Positions 1 to 7,342 are shown, counted from the first letter of the stretch. The stretch: DNA of 11,921 nt from Candidatus Baldrarchaeum yapensis (GCA_016840465.1 JAEOSH010000060.1:1-11921); one strand, 5' to 3'. Numbers and translations are program-made. The notes: a model not told the origin generated them from the sequence alone.

Positions 1-1
1 T

Positions 2-325
2 GTAGGGATTTTAAGGGGCGGTCACGTCTCGGGATCTCTTAAGGACATGGCGAAGGTGGTTGTCGAGGTATTTTTGGGGTCAATGATAGTCGGTATACTT
101 TTGAAGGTGTCTGAGAGGTGTGGGGGAGTAATTATGCCGGATGATGTCATTCCTTGGGTTGCAAGGAGGATTTTCAGCGGGAACGCTTGGGTATTTGAAA
201 GAATCGTATGGCCGCTACTTAATACTGCGATACAGGTACTTGCGAACGGAGGCCCCATAGTATACCTTATGGGCACTCTCGTGGGCGAGATGATCACAAG
301 GGTGCTGGAGGCGGTGATTGCATGA
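2..325 (+). CDS. unrecognised protein, 5'-truncated
   Basis: The reading frame is open from base 2 to the TGA at 323-325, so the gene probably begins outside the window. The first internal ATG (47) has only a weak AAGGA one base upstream, too close to act as a normal ribosome-binding site, so I do not take it as the start. The visible 107 residues are rich in Val, Ile, Leu and Gly and look like amphipathic helices with a short hydrophobic stretch (LGSMIVGILL). The C-terminus is also hydrophobic. No motif or family is recognised. It lies 52 bases upstream of the first giant repeat-protein gene on the same strand and may share its transcript, although a TATA-like element lies in the gap. If the true start is 47 the protein is 92 residues. 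Confidence 0.5.
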   Translation, partial: VGILRGGHVSGSLKDMAKVVVEVFLGSMIVGILLKVSERCGGVIMPDDVIPWVARRIFSGNAWVFERIVWPLLNTAIQVLANGGPIVYLMGTLVGEMITRVLEAVIA

Positions 326-335
326 CCTCTTACTT

Positions 336-344
336 CTTATATTT
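336..344 (+). promoter_or_regulatory. possible TATA box before the first giant gene
   Basis: CTTATATTT lies about 25-30 bases before an expected transcription start near 365 and about 35 bases before the ATG at 378, in a T-rich 52-base gap. The implied leader is only about 12 bases, but it would still contain the purine-rich stretch at 364-370. The alternative is simple read-through from the upstream gene. Confidence 0.3.
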
Positions 345-377
345 TTCTGCATAACGTATTTTTGAGGGAGCGGTGCG

Positions 378-3215
378 ATGTTGCAGGAGGAGGTTTTGAG
401 GTGCGCGGTTAAGAGACTCATGTACGGTAAGGATATTGAGGTGGTTGAGAAGTTTGACGGGTTTATGGAGAGCCTTTTGAGCGTTAGGATGGAGTGGGCT
501 CTAAAATTCATGGAGTATGTACTTAGAGAACTATCGTCACTTGAAGGTCGTGTATCTACGAGGAATTACTTATTACGTAGCTTAAGGGTCGTGGAGCGGG
601 CGTTTTACTGGCTTATAAGGATGGGGTTTGTCGAGGATGCGGCGACAGTTTTTAGGAGGATGTTCCTCTCGTTATTGAGGGAGAAGGTCTTCGAAATCTT
701 TAATGCGCTTATGGAGGTTTACGTTAATACATTTGTGGAGATGGGGGTAGACGGCGTCTTATCACCGATTGATGTTGCAAATGAGGTGAGCAATGCGCTA
801 GATGAGTGTAAGCGGTGCGAATATGATCTGGAAGTAGCGTTGAGGGAACTTTTTTCTGTTAAGTATCATCCATTTAGGTGGACTGAGCGCCTATCGCGTG
901 TGTGGTCCAGTGCTATTGGGAGGGCGGTCATGAAGAAGGTTTTGGCGGTGATACAGGAGTGCGGCGGTATTTTAGGGTGGATTCGGAGAATGGGGAGAAA
1001 GTTTAGGTTCAATTTTCTAAGAGCGTTAAAGGAGGTGGATTTGGATCTTGCAATTAAGGTTATCGACGAGTTATGCGTTAAAACCGGTGTGGAGGATGAC
1101 GTTCTTCGGGAATTGGTCTCTAAGGGAAGGCTTGATGAGGCAATTGTCTTTGTTCGGAGGCATTCTGATGATATTTCTCCCGTAGCGTTGCTTGAGTTTG
1201 CGTTCAACATGGTGAAGGCGGGAGTTATGGATGAGGGGTTAAGAGTTCTGGGAGATGTAGTGGAGCGTGGATGGTGTTGCGATGAGGCCTCTCAGGTTTT
1301 AGTGATGAGGATCGCGGATGCTTTGGCCTCAACAGGTAAATTTGAGAACCTAATAGCCATTGCGGAAAAGGGAGAGTTTTTGCATCTTATTCTCATAGGG
1401 CTACTTGCGGGCGGTCATTTTGACAGGGCATTGAAGGTTCTCAAGCGTCTATATGTTCGCGAGCGCTGGTGTGATGAGGAGGGTTTGAGGGCGTGCGAGG
1501 AGGCGCTACGCACCAGAGATATTAAGGAGCTACTCATTTTGATATCTGACGTTTTCAGGAAGTATCATCATATGGACAAAAGTGGTAAGAGTTGGCATAG
1601 TTGGTTTTCAGGCGTTGTTATTCCGGTGTTTTTGGATCTAGGGAACTTTGAGGGCGCGGTTGAGGCGATAAGGTTTTTGTTGGAGTCCATGATGAGGAGA
1701 ATTCCAGACGATGTCCATGAGGTTTGTTGCAGTATTATTCGTTCCGTGAGGAGGCTTATGGAGGAGGGATGGGTGGAAGTTGGATATGCGATGCTTATGG
1801 AAATTTTAAAGATAGCAATTAAGGGGCGTTTTCTCGGATCCCGTGGCAAGTACGTGTCGGATGTTCTTTTGGGAGTAGCAGAGACGTTCTTTTATCATGG
1901 TTTTAAGAGGGAGGCGGTGAAGATGTTAGAAGTTTTCATAAATCTGATAGATGAGCGGATGAGTGAGTGTTGTTCACAGCATCGTGCCTGTATTAGGAAG
2001 TACGGCTCATGTTTGTTGAAGGAATATGTGACATGCTTATTAGAGCTTGTTAAGATGATTAAGGGGCATTTGGATGATGTTTGCAAAGAGAAGTGCTATA
2101 TGAGGGCAATAGACGCGTTGGGCTGCATGGATCATGTCATGAGGGGATTTTTGTTGAGAGACATAGTCGAACACGCCCTATTATGCGATATAAGTCCTAA
2201 GGCCTTGAGGAATATTATGATCCGGGCTCTTCGGACGGTGGGAGTTGTACGAGGGGGAAAGGACAATGACGTTGCGACGAAGTTGGATTATTACCTTGCG
2301 ATTGGCGAGCTGTTGGAAATTTTAAGTGTTGATGTTTTTCGGAGGGCAATTGAACTCGGGAGGTACGATTTCTTCGACGAATATGTTTGTAGGAAGCTTG
2401 TTGAAATTGCGGATAGGATTTTAGAGAACGTTGGCGACGTCCTTCTCGCCTGGTACTTAAAGATTGCTGCTGGTGCGTACTTTATGCTAACGCATGTGAT
2501 TGGAAGGGTGCGAGAAGTCATTAATGCGGTTCGAGGCGTCATCCGAGATATGGAATCGTCAAGTGTGTTAAACGTCTTTGAAGCGTCATCGCTTATGAGC
2601 ATTCTTTTGTGCAAAGGTCTGCTAAGGGAGTCATGCGAGGACGTAATACTAGCAGAGCTTGTAAGGACGATATTATCGGGGAACATATATGTATTTGGTC
2701 GTGAGAGAGGGTTCATTGAGAATGTAATGACTTCAGTGAAGAAAGCGGTTCTTTCAAGGGTTCCATGCGGCAAAAGATCGTTTATAGAGAAAGCTATTAA
2801 CAACATATTATGCGATGACATACTTCGTGTAATAATCGCGTTAGAAATCTACGACATGGCCGTAAAGGACAAAGATAATCTTATGGAGGACGTATCTCGG
2901 GAGATTCTCGAGGCTATTAAGAGGCTCGAGATAAAATTGGGAGAAAGGCGGTGCAATTTATTAACAGAGGGCGTTAGGACGATTTTGTGCAGGAGGGGAG
3001 CAATTTATACCGAAAAATGCGTATCTATAGATATTGCCAAAGAATACATGAAATTGCTACCGCGTGCGTTGCTTAAGGGTTATGATGAGCATTCACTGAT
3101 ACCAATAGGTATCGTGTATGATTTTGAGGAAATTGAGGAGTTCACGAGGTTCGCGACAAAACTTGTGTTGATATGTTTATTTGATCACCTTAGATTGTTG
3201 CAATCGGGTGGTTAA
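378..3215 (+). CDS. giant all-helical TPR-like repeat protein, paralogue A
   Basis: This 945-residue protein matches no family I recognise. It is a near-continuous run of amphipathic helices with TPR/PPR-like helical hairpins of the form G-x-F/L-x-x-A-x-x-x-L (GHFDRALKVL, GNFEGAVEAI, GRLDEAIVFV), which predicts an alpha-solenoid scaffold. No nucleotide-binding loop, metal-hydrolase motif or signal peptide is seen. It is cysteine-rich (about 29 Cys by eye), with eight Cys packed between residues 531 and 583. The downstream gene is a full-length paralogue; the best shared blocks are around SRVWSS (from residue 173), DLDLAIKVI, GHLDD, and a C-terminal EGVRT/KEYMKLLP segment. The ATG at 378 is preceded by GAGGGAG at 364-370. 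A role in protein-protein or RNA binding is only inferred from the fold. Confidence 0.85.
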   Translation: MLQEEVLRCAVKRLMYGKDIEVVEKFDGFMESLLSVRMEWALKFMEYVLRELSSLEGRVSTRNYLLRSLRVVERAFYWLIRMGFVEDAATVFRRMFLSLLREKVFEIFNALMEVYVNTFVEMGVDGVLSPIDVANEVSNALDECKRCEYDLEVALRELFSVKYHPFRWTERLSRVWSSAIGRAVMKKVLAVIQECGGILGWIRRMGRKFRFNFLRALKEVDLDLAIKVIDELCVKTGVEDDVLRELVSKGRLDEAIVFVRRHSDDISPVALLEFAFNMVKAGVMDEGLRVLGDVVERGWCCDEASQVLVMRIADALASTGKFENLIAIAEKGEFLHLILIGLLAGGHFDRALKVLKRLYVRERWCDEEGLRACEEALRTRDIKELLILISDVFRKYHHMDKSGKSWHSWFSGVVIPVFLDLGNFEGAVEAIRFLLESMMRRIPDDVHEVCCSIIRSVRRLMEEGWVEVGYAMLMEILKIAIKGRFLGSRGKYVSDVLLGVAETFFYHGFKREAVKMLEVFINLIDERMSECCSQHRACIRKYGSCLLKEYVTCLLELVKMIKGHLDDVCKEKCYMRAIDALGCMDHVMRGFLLRDIVEHALLCDISPKALRNIMIRALRTVGVVRGGKDNDVATKLDYYLAIGELLEILSVDVFRRAIELGRYDFFDEYVCRKLVEIADRILENVGDVLLAWYLKIAAGAYFMLTHVIGRVREVINAVRGVIRDMESSSVLNVFEASSLMSILLCKGLLRESCEDVILAELVRTILSGNIYVFGRERGFIENVMTSVKKAVLSRVPCGKRSFIEKAINNILCDDILRVIIALEIYDMAVKDKDNLMEDVSREILEAIKRLEIKLGERRCNLLTEGVRTILCRRGAIYTEKCVSIDIAKEYMKLLPRALLKGYDEHSLIPIGIVYDFEEIEEFTRFATKLVLICLFDHLRLLQSGG

Positions 3216-3237
3216 TGTTTTAATCGTTCTTGAAAAC

Positions 3238-3244
3238 GAGGTGG
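3238..3244 (+). promoter_or_regulatory. ribosome-binding site that fixes the start of paralogue B
   Basis: GAGGTGG matches the archaeal anti-Shine-Dalgarno closely and sits six bases before the ATG at 3250. It favours that ATG over a TTG 69 bases upstream (3181), which would overlap the preceding gene. Confidence 0.6.
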
Positions 3245-3249
3245 AATTC

Positions 3250-6081
3250 ATGGAGCATCTTCTCAGGCGAGTGATTTGTGCGATTTCCCGGGAAAAAGAT
3301 CCCGAATTGTTCGGGGAACTTATGGAGTTTTTAAGAGTACGGGGAGTGAAGAGTGTTTTGACGGCGTTAAATAGCACATATAATTATTTACTTTCGCGAG
3401 TTGACACGGTGGAGCCGAATGATTTGGGTCTCCTTGAAGTGGTACTCTCTTGGCTTATGAGAATGAATATGACGAATGAAGCCGCATCGCTCTTTAGGAG
3501 TGTCTTTTCATCTCTAATAAGGCGTGGGAGACTTGAGGCGTTTTCTCCACTCATGAAGATCTACGGTCGGGTATTTGCATGTAGAGAGTCGGATGATGTT
3601 ATATCGGTAATCGAGAAAGTCGCAGATGATGTGCATAAAGCGTTGATTGCATGTAGAGATGAAAAAAGGAAATTTAAGAAATGTTTGGATAAACTCTTCA
3701 GGCCGGGAGCCATAGAATCTTTCGTTACATACGAGTCTCAGTATTGTGAATCTTCGCGTGTGTGGTCCAGCATTTTTGGCGCGCGGGTCATGGAGCGGAT
3801 TCTGGCAACAATGGAGGAGAGCGGGGGAGTCATTGAATGGATACGCGTAATGGAACAGAAGTCGAGAGACGACTTTCTGGAAGCATTAAAGGAGTACGAC
3901 CTCGACCTTGCAATAAAAGTAATTAACGAGTCGGGACTCGGCAGAGCAGTAAAGTACGATCTTGTATGCGATCTTATTTCGAATGGAAGAATGAGGGAGG
4001 CATTATCCTTTATTTGGCGGCATATTGAGAGTTTCTGTTATGAGGAGTTATTTGATTTTGCACTGAGTTTTGCAAAGGGCGGATTTATCGATGAAGCTAT
4101 CGATCTAGTAAGGTATACGATTGAGTCGCAATGGGGTGATGTTTTTGACTTCTTCGATACATCTGATAGTCAGATCACATTCATGGAAGTGTTAAAAGTC
4201 CTCCTGCCGGCAAGAAGAACCCTCTACTTGATCAATTTGGCAGATAAGTTATGCATATTGGAACATGTGGTAATGGCGGCAATTGCGGGGGGTTACTTTG
4301 ATCTAGCATGGGAAATCCTAAGGCGTGATTATATAATTTCTGGTTACACAAAGGAAGAGTTGGAAGCGTGTAGGAGGGCATTGCGCGCCGGGGATCTGAA
4401 AAGTGCATTGTTATCCGTATCTAAAGTGTTCCTGAAGAGGTTTGAAGGAGCGTACACAGATATCTATTACGATTATGAGGAGGAAGAGACGGCTCTCAAG
4501 TGGTTTTCGGAGTACGTGATTCCAGCGTTTATAAACATCGGGAACATTGAGGGTGCTGTTCAGATAGTTGAATTCATGCTCGATGCAATAAAATCAGGTA
4601 ACGTCGATAAGTACATAGACGCCTGCAGGAAGCTCGCTGATGCGGCATGTAAAGTTATGAGTGCAGGTCGTCCGGATTTTGGTCGTCGTGTGTTGATGGA
4701 TCTTTTAGCGCATCTCCTTACACACGAACACGAAGATGATATATGCGAAGTAACGTTTGCGTGGATAATAGAAACCGTTCTTAAAGCTATAGAAGGACTT
4801 TACACAAATGGGTTCCACGAAGATGCATTTAGAGTTCTGAATGGAGCCATAATGCTGCTCATGTCTCGCAAATATGAATACTGGAAGGAGCTCGCAACAC
4901 AAGTCTTTATTGAAGAAGTAACGCGAAATGTCATTAATCGCATGTATATGCGCGGACACCTAGATGATAAACGGTACGTGGAATATTATAGCTACTTATT
5001 GAGTATGGCGACCACTCTCTTATCGGGAAATGAGAGAAGCAATTGTCTTAAGCATATAATCTCATCGATGTTGGAAGTCGATCCGCCTAAAGGAGTATTT
5101 AAGGAGATTGTAATGAGATTACTCGAAGTTGTCGGGAATAAAGGGGGAGAGGAGGAAAGCATCTTTTGGGATGTAGACCTTGCCATTAGTGACATTTTAA
5201 GCGTGTTCAACTCTCATATTTATCTTAAGGCCCTAGAAAATAGAAGACTTGAGTACTTTGACCGTGATATTGCACGAAGGCTTGTAGAAATCGTTCACGT
5301 AATATCTCGTGAAACGAGAGGGTCGATTGATTGGAATTTGGTCGTGACGGTATGTGCGTACGGGCTAATAACCGAGATTAATGAAATAGGACACGAGATT
5401 TTAAGAACAATATGGCATAACGTATCATATGAGAAAAAATGGAGAATATTTGAAGTTCTTGACGAGTTATCGCTTTTGAGAGTTATGGCAGGGAGAATAC
5501 TTTCTTACGAGCGTGCTTTAAAAGAATTGTTGGATGCTCTATTTGAACGGTTGCTGAAAGTACCTATATTGGCCACTCAGAGAGATTCTCTATCTATCGA
5601 TGACCTGCTGGGCGCTATCGAAAGAGCACTACATGACGGTTTATTAAACGAGGAAAGAGAAGTCATAAAATGGGCCATCTCTCGGTTACTGGGCAATGAA
5701 TTTTTGCGTTTATTAATAGCGCTTGAAATCAGCAGGTACATTGCGAGTAAAGGGTCAAAGAAAGTAGCAATGAAACTCTTTGATGAAGTACTTGAACTCA
5801 TAAGTAGAACAAACTTTTCGTTGTATGGGATCGTTAATAACTGGGTTGTAGAGGGCATCAGAACGTTTCTGAACAAAACAGGGTCTAAATACACACAAGC
5901 ATTCGGCATTCATAACGTTCATGAGAAGTACTTAAAATCTCTTCCCTCACCGCTAATCTCCGATAATGAAGTTGGCCTATGTGAAAGGAATGTACGTCCT
6001 CATCATCTAATATCTCTAACAGTGCTGATGGCAAAACTTATGCTGATAAGCGTACTCTCCGTTATTATTCCCGTAAAATGA
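3250..6081 (+). CDS. giant all-helical TPR-like repeat protein, paralogue B
   Basis: This is a 943-residue all-helical solenoid protein, homologous over its whole length to the preceding gene and almost exactly as long. Matching blocks occur in the same order: LMRMNMTNEAASLFRSVF near the N-terminus, SRVWSS (from residue 169), DLDLAIKVI, GYFDLAWEIL, NIEGAVQIV, GHLDD, LRLLIALEI, and EGIRT/EKYLKSLP near the C-terminus. Overall identity looks low, about a quarter to a third by eye. It has about half the cysteines of paralogue A (about 15) and lacks its 531-583 cluster. The last 26 residues are strongly hydrophobic (LISLTVLMAKLMLISVLSVI), which could be a membrane tail or a buried helix; the equivalent end of paralogue A is only partly hydrophobic. 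The 34-base gap and lack of an obvious promoter suggest co-transcription. No enzymatic motif is seen and the function is unknown. Confidence 0.85.
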   Translation: MEHLLRRVICAISREKDPELFGELMEFLRVRGVKSVLTALNSTYNYLLSRVDTVEPNDLGLLEVVLSWLMRMNMTNEAASLFRSVFSSLIRRGRLEAFSPLMKIYGRVFACRESDDVISVIEKVADDVHKALIACRDEKRKFKKCLDKLFRPGAIESFVTYESQYCESSRVWSSIFGARVMERILATMEESGGVIEWIRVMEQKSRDDFLEALKEYDLDLAIKVINESGLGRAVKYDLVCDLISNGRMREALSFIWRHIESFCYEELFDFALSFAKGGFIDEAIDLVRYTIESQWGDVFDFFDTSDSQITFMEVLKVLLPARRTLYLINLADKLCILEHVVMAAIAGGYFDLAWEILRRDYIISGYTKEELEACRRALRAGDLKSALLSVSKVFLKRFEGAYTDIYYDYEEEETALKWFSEYVIPAFINIGNIEGAVQIVEFMLDAIKSGNVDKYIDACRKLADAACKVMSAGRPDFGRRVLMDLLAHLLTHEHEDDICEVTFAWIIETVLKAIEGLYTNGFHEDAFRVLNGAIMLLMSRKYEYWKELATQVFIEEVTRNVINRMYMRGHLDDKRYVEYYSYLLSMATTLLSGNERSNCLKHIISSMLEVDPPKGVFKEIVMRLLEVVGNKGGEEESIFWDVDLAISDILSVFNSHIYLKALENRRLEYFDRDIARRLVEIVHVISRETRGSIDWNLVVTVCAYGLITEINEIGHEILRTIWHNVSYEKKWRIFEVLDELSLLRVMAGRILSYERALKELLDALFERLLKVPILATQRDSLSIDDLLGAIERALHDGLLNEEREVIKWAISRLLGNEFLRLLIALEISRYIASKGSKKVAMKLFDEVLELISRTNFSLYGIVNNWVVEGIRTFLNKTGSKYTQAFGIHNVHEKYLKSLPSPLISDNEVGLCERNVRPHHLISLTVLMAKLMLISVLSVIIPVK

Positions 6082-6173
6082 GACAAAGCCTCTAGGTCAG
6101 AGGTAGATCCTGTTAGTGATGTATCCATTAAGTACCCACTGCGATATCTCGTGTAATGTATTTGGTGATTTAA

Positions 6174-6201
6174 GCAAATATTGGAATATGTAAATATTTG
6201 C
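6174..6201. repeat. perfect 9-bp inverted repeat
   Basis: GCAAATATT (6174-6182) and AATATTTGC (6193-6201) are exact reverse complements around a 10-base loop. It lies 92 bases after the stop codon of paralogue B. It could be an RNA hairpin involved in 3' end formation or a protein-binding palindrome. There is no following T-run to make it a clear terminator. Confidence 0.6.
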
Positions 6202-6301
6202 CACGAACGGGTGGGAGATGTCGTGTTAGTGCGATTATTTGTCATGTTATGGGTACAGTCGGTCGAGATTGTTAACATCATTTATTCACGCGCATTAGAA
6301 A

Positions 6302-6624
6302 CATGATGGGGCTTTTATCACCATAGACGGTGGGATATCGGATGGGAGGCTTATGATGGAGAAGAATGCTGGCATTGGGGTCAGGCGGACGGATAGGCCT
6401 CTATACTGATGTATTTAATGACGTACGTGGCGAAGGAAGGGTAACTGACACAAGTACGGTTGATTTTTTATGATCCTGGAAAATACGGAAGAAAGGATGT
6501 GGTTTTTGATTTTCATGCACCTGATCTTGGCAAATTATTAGTGGGAGTATCGACTTACGTCGGTAATGTGTTCTGGGGAGTTTTTAAGGGAACTATGGGA
6601 TTGGTTAGTGTAAGCATCTCGTAA
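6302..6624 (+). pseudogene. possible decayed coding region with frame changes
   Basis: Three consecutive open stretches on this strand follow each other in different phases: 6302-6409 (contains FITIDGGISDGRLMMEKN), 6366-6473 from an ATG (LYTDVFNDVRGEGRV) and 6460-6624 from a TTG (YDPGKYGRKDVVFDFHAP, then a hydrophobic end). The second and third abut at a run of six T's (6464-6469), where a one-base slip would join them into one frame. Each piece has ordinary protein-like composition but no recognised family. This could be a broken gene, an assembly indel or chance; composition alone cannot decide. Confidence 0.22.
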
Positions 6625-6645
6625 TTGCTCACACAATCAGAAAAG

Positions 6646-6653
6646 TACTTAAG
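6646..6653 (+). promoter_or_regulatory. possible TATA box for tRNA-Glu
   Basis: TACTTAAG preceded by A-rich bases (AAAAG) resembles an archaeal BRE plus TATA element. A start near 6675 would give the tRNA a 5' leader of about 40 bases. No better box lies closer to the tRNA. Confidence 0.3.
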
Positions 6654-6716
6654 TTGAAAGGACAAGGTAAGGCAGAGGTATTGCACTGGTAGTTGTGTGG
6701 CGTGGTAGGGGCGGTT

Positions 6717-6807
6717 GCCCCGGTGGTGTAGCCCGGTCAAGCATGCGGGCCTTTCGAGCGCTGGGTGGAGATAGCCCGCGACCCGGGTTCAAATCCCGGC
6801 CGGGGCA
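6717..6807 (+). tRNA. tRNA-Glu (anticodon UUC) with a 16-nt intron
   Basis: The cloverleaf is complete: acceptor GCCCCGG (6717-6723) pairs with CCGGGGC (6800-6806), with discriminator A6807; D stem GUGU/GCAU; anticodon stem CGGGC (6746-6750)/GCCCG (6774-6778); T stem CCGGG (6783-6787)/CCCGG (6795-6799) around TTCAAAT. The anticodon TTC is at 6753-6755, and the 5' part closely resembles archaeal tRNA-Glu. Removing 16 bases (6757-6772) between positions 37 and 38 restores a 7-base anticodon loop and a 75-nt mature tRNA. CCA is not encoded. The G-C-only acceptor and T stems suggest growth at high temperature. Confidence 0.95.
6757..6772 (+). other. tRNA intron with bulge-helix-bulge splice motif
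   Basis: The intron lies at canonical position 37/38. Bases 32-35 (CUUU, 6751-6754) can form the four-pair central helix with GGAG (6767-6770) as C-G, U-A, U-G, U-G. This leaves three-base bulges C-G|A and A-U|A, with cuts after 6756 and 6772. That is the geometry used by archaeal tRNA-splicing endonuclease. At 16 nt it is near the short end for archaeal tRNA introns, and two of the four helix pairs are wobbles. Confidence 0.85.
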
Positions 6808-6808
6808 C

Positions 6809-6820
6809 TATTTCTCTTTT
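6809..6820 (+). terminator. T-rich terminator after tRNA-Glu
   Basis: TATTTCTCTTTT begins two bases after the end of the mature tRNA. Pyrimidine runs of this kind, without a hairpin, are the usual archaeal intrinsic termination signal. Confidence 0.55.
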
Positions 6821-6853
6821 CATGTGGATATGCGGGGTTCACCATTCTATGGG

Positions 6854-6864
6854 ATTAAATATTA
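6854..6864 (+). promoter_or_regulatory. TATA box for the winged-helix gene
   Basis: ATTAAATATTA is a good TATA-like element. A start about 25 bases downstream (near 6885) would leave a 30-base leader before the ATG at 6914, separate from the tRNA transcript. Confidence 0.4.
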
Positions 6865-6913
6865 TCGGGAGGACAGTATAAGGGGATTTTGTAGGGTTCA
6901 GGGTGTGGCCACC

Positions 6914-7342
6914 ATGATAAGGGAGAAGATTCTGGAGGCGCTTAGGGAGCCGTCGACGGTGACGGAGTTGGTCAAGAAGCTGGGTAGGTCGAGTGAGCAC
7001 ATCAAGCGTGTGCTCAGGGAATTGGAAAGGGAAGGACTTGTGAGGTCGAAAAGCATAGGGAGGATGAAGATCTACTGGGTGGAGCAGGCCGTGGGAGGAG
7101 TGGAGGAGCTGGAGAGGAGGGTAAAAGAGCTGGAGGAGGAGTTAGAAAGGCTGCGTGAGGAGAATCGGAAGTTGAGGGAGGAGGCAGCGCGACCGGGCGA
7201 GATGGACAGGTTATGGGAGAAGTTGGAGGAATGGAAGGAGTATGCTTTCAAGCTTGCTGACATCATTGCATATCAGCGGGGAATGACGGTCAAGGAGGTA
7301 CTGAAAGAGACGGGCGCGCCGCTCGAGGAAGAGGAGGAATGA
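6914..7342 (+). CDS. winged-helix DNA-binding protein with C-terminal coiled coil
   Basis: This is a 142-residue cytoplasmic protein. Residues 1-57 form a winged helix-turn-helix of the ArsR/MarR-like superfamily: helix-turn-helix around TVTELVKKLGRSSEHIKRVL (15-34) and a wing with GRMKIYWV (49-56). Residues 63-91 form a regular coiled coil with Leu at 66, 73, 80 and 87 in register and Asn84 at an a position, a leucine-zipper pattern expected to dimerise. A second helical segment (98-132) and a poly-Glu tail follow. No ligand-binding Cys or His cluster is visible. I chose the ATG at 6914; GTG 6905 is possible. Longer upstream starts would run through the tRNA gene and are rejected. It is probably a transcription regulator of unknown target. 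eL13 follows after 75 bases. Confidence 0.75.
   Translation: MIREKILEALREPSTVTELVKKLGRSSEHIKRVLRELEREGLVRSKSIGRMKIYWVEQAVGGVEELERRVKELEEELERLREENRKLREEAARPGEMDRLWEKLEEWKEYAFKLADIIAYQRGMTVKEVLKETGAPLEEEEE

Larger units (their letters stand above)
6082..6716. other. 635-base stretch without a convincing gene
   Basis: Between paralogue B and the tRNA no frame is open for more than about 55 codons with good support. It contains a 5-bp hairpin (CCTCT/AGAGG, 6089-6103), a perfect 9-bp inverted repeat (6174-6201), a 27-codon GTG frame (6223-6306) with purine-rich sequence upstream, a set of successive frames that may be a decayed gene (6302-6624), and a TATA-like element (6646-6653) that may serve the tRNA. 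Confidence 0.6.

Noticed and set aside
47-325. ATG at 47 as a true start for the first gene
   Set aside because: The AAGGA upstream is only one base away, and the frame stays open to the window edge, so a start outside the window is likelier.
3181-3249. TTG at 3181 as the start of paralogue B
   Set aside because: It would overlap paralogue A by 35 bases and lacks a good ribosome-binding site. ATG 3250 has GAGGTGG six bases upstream and gives a length matching the paralogue.
6695-6913. N-terminal extension of the winged-helix protein
   Set aside because: The extension would translate the whole tRNA-Glu gene. The ATG at 6914 starts exactly at the winged-helix domain.
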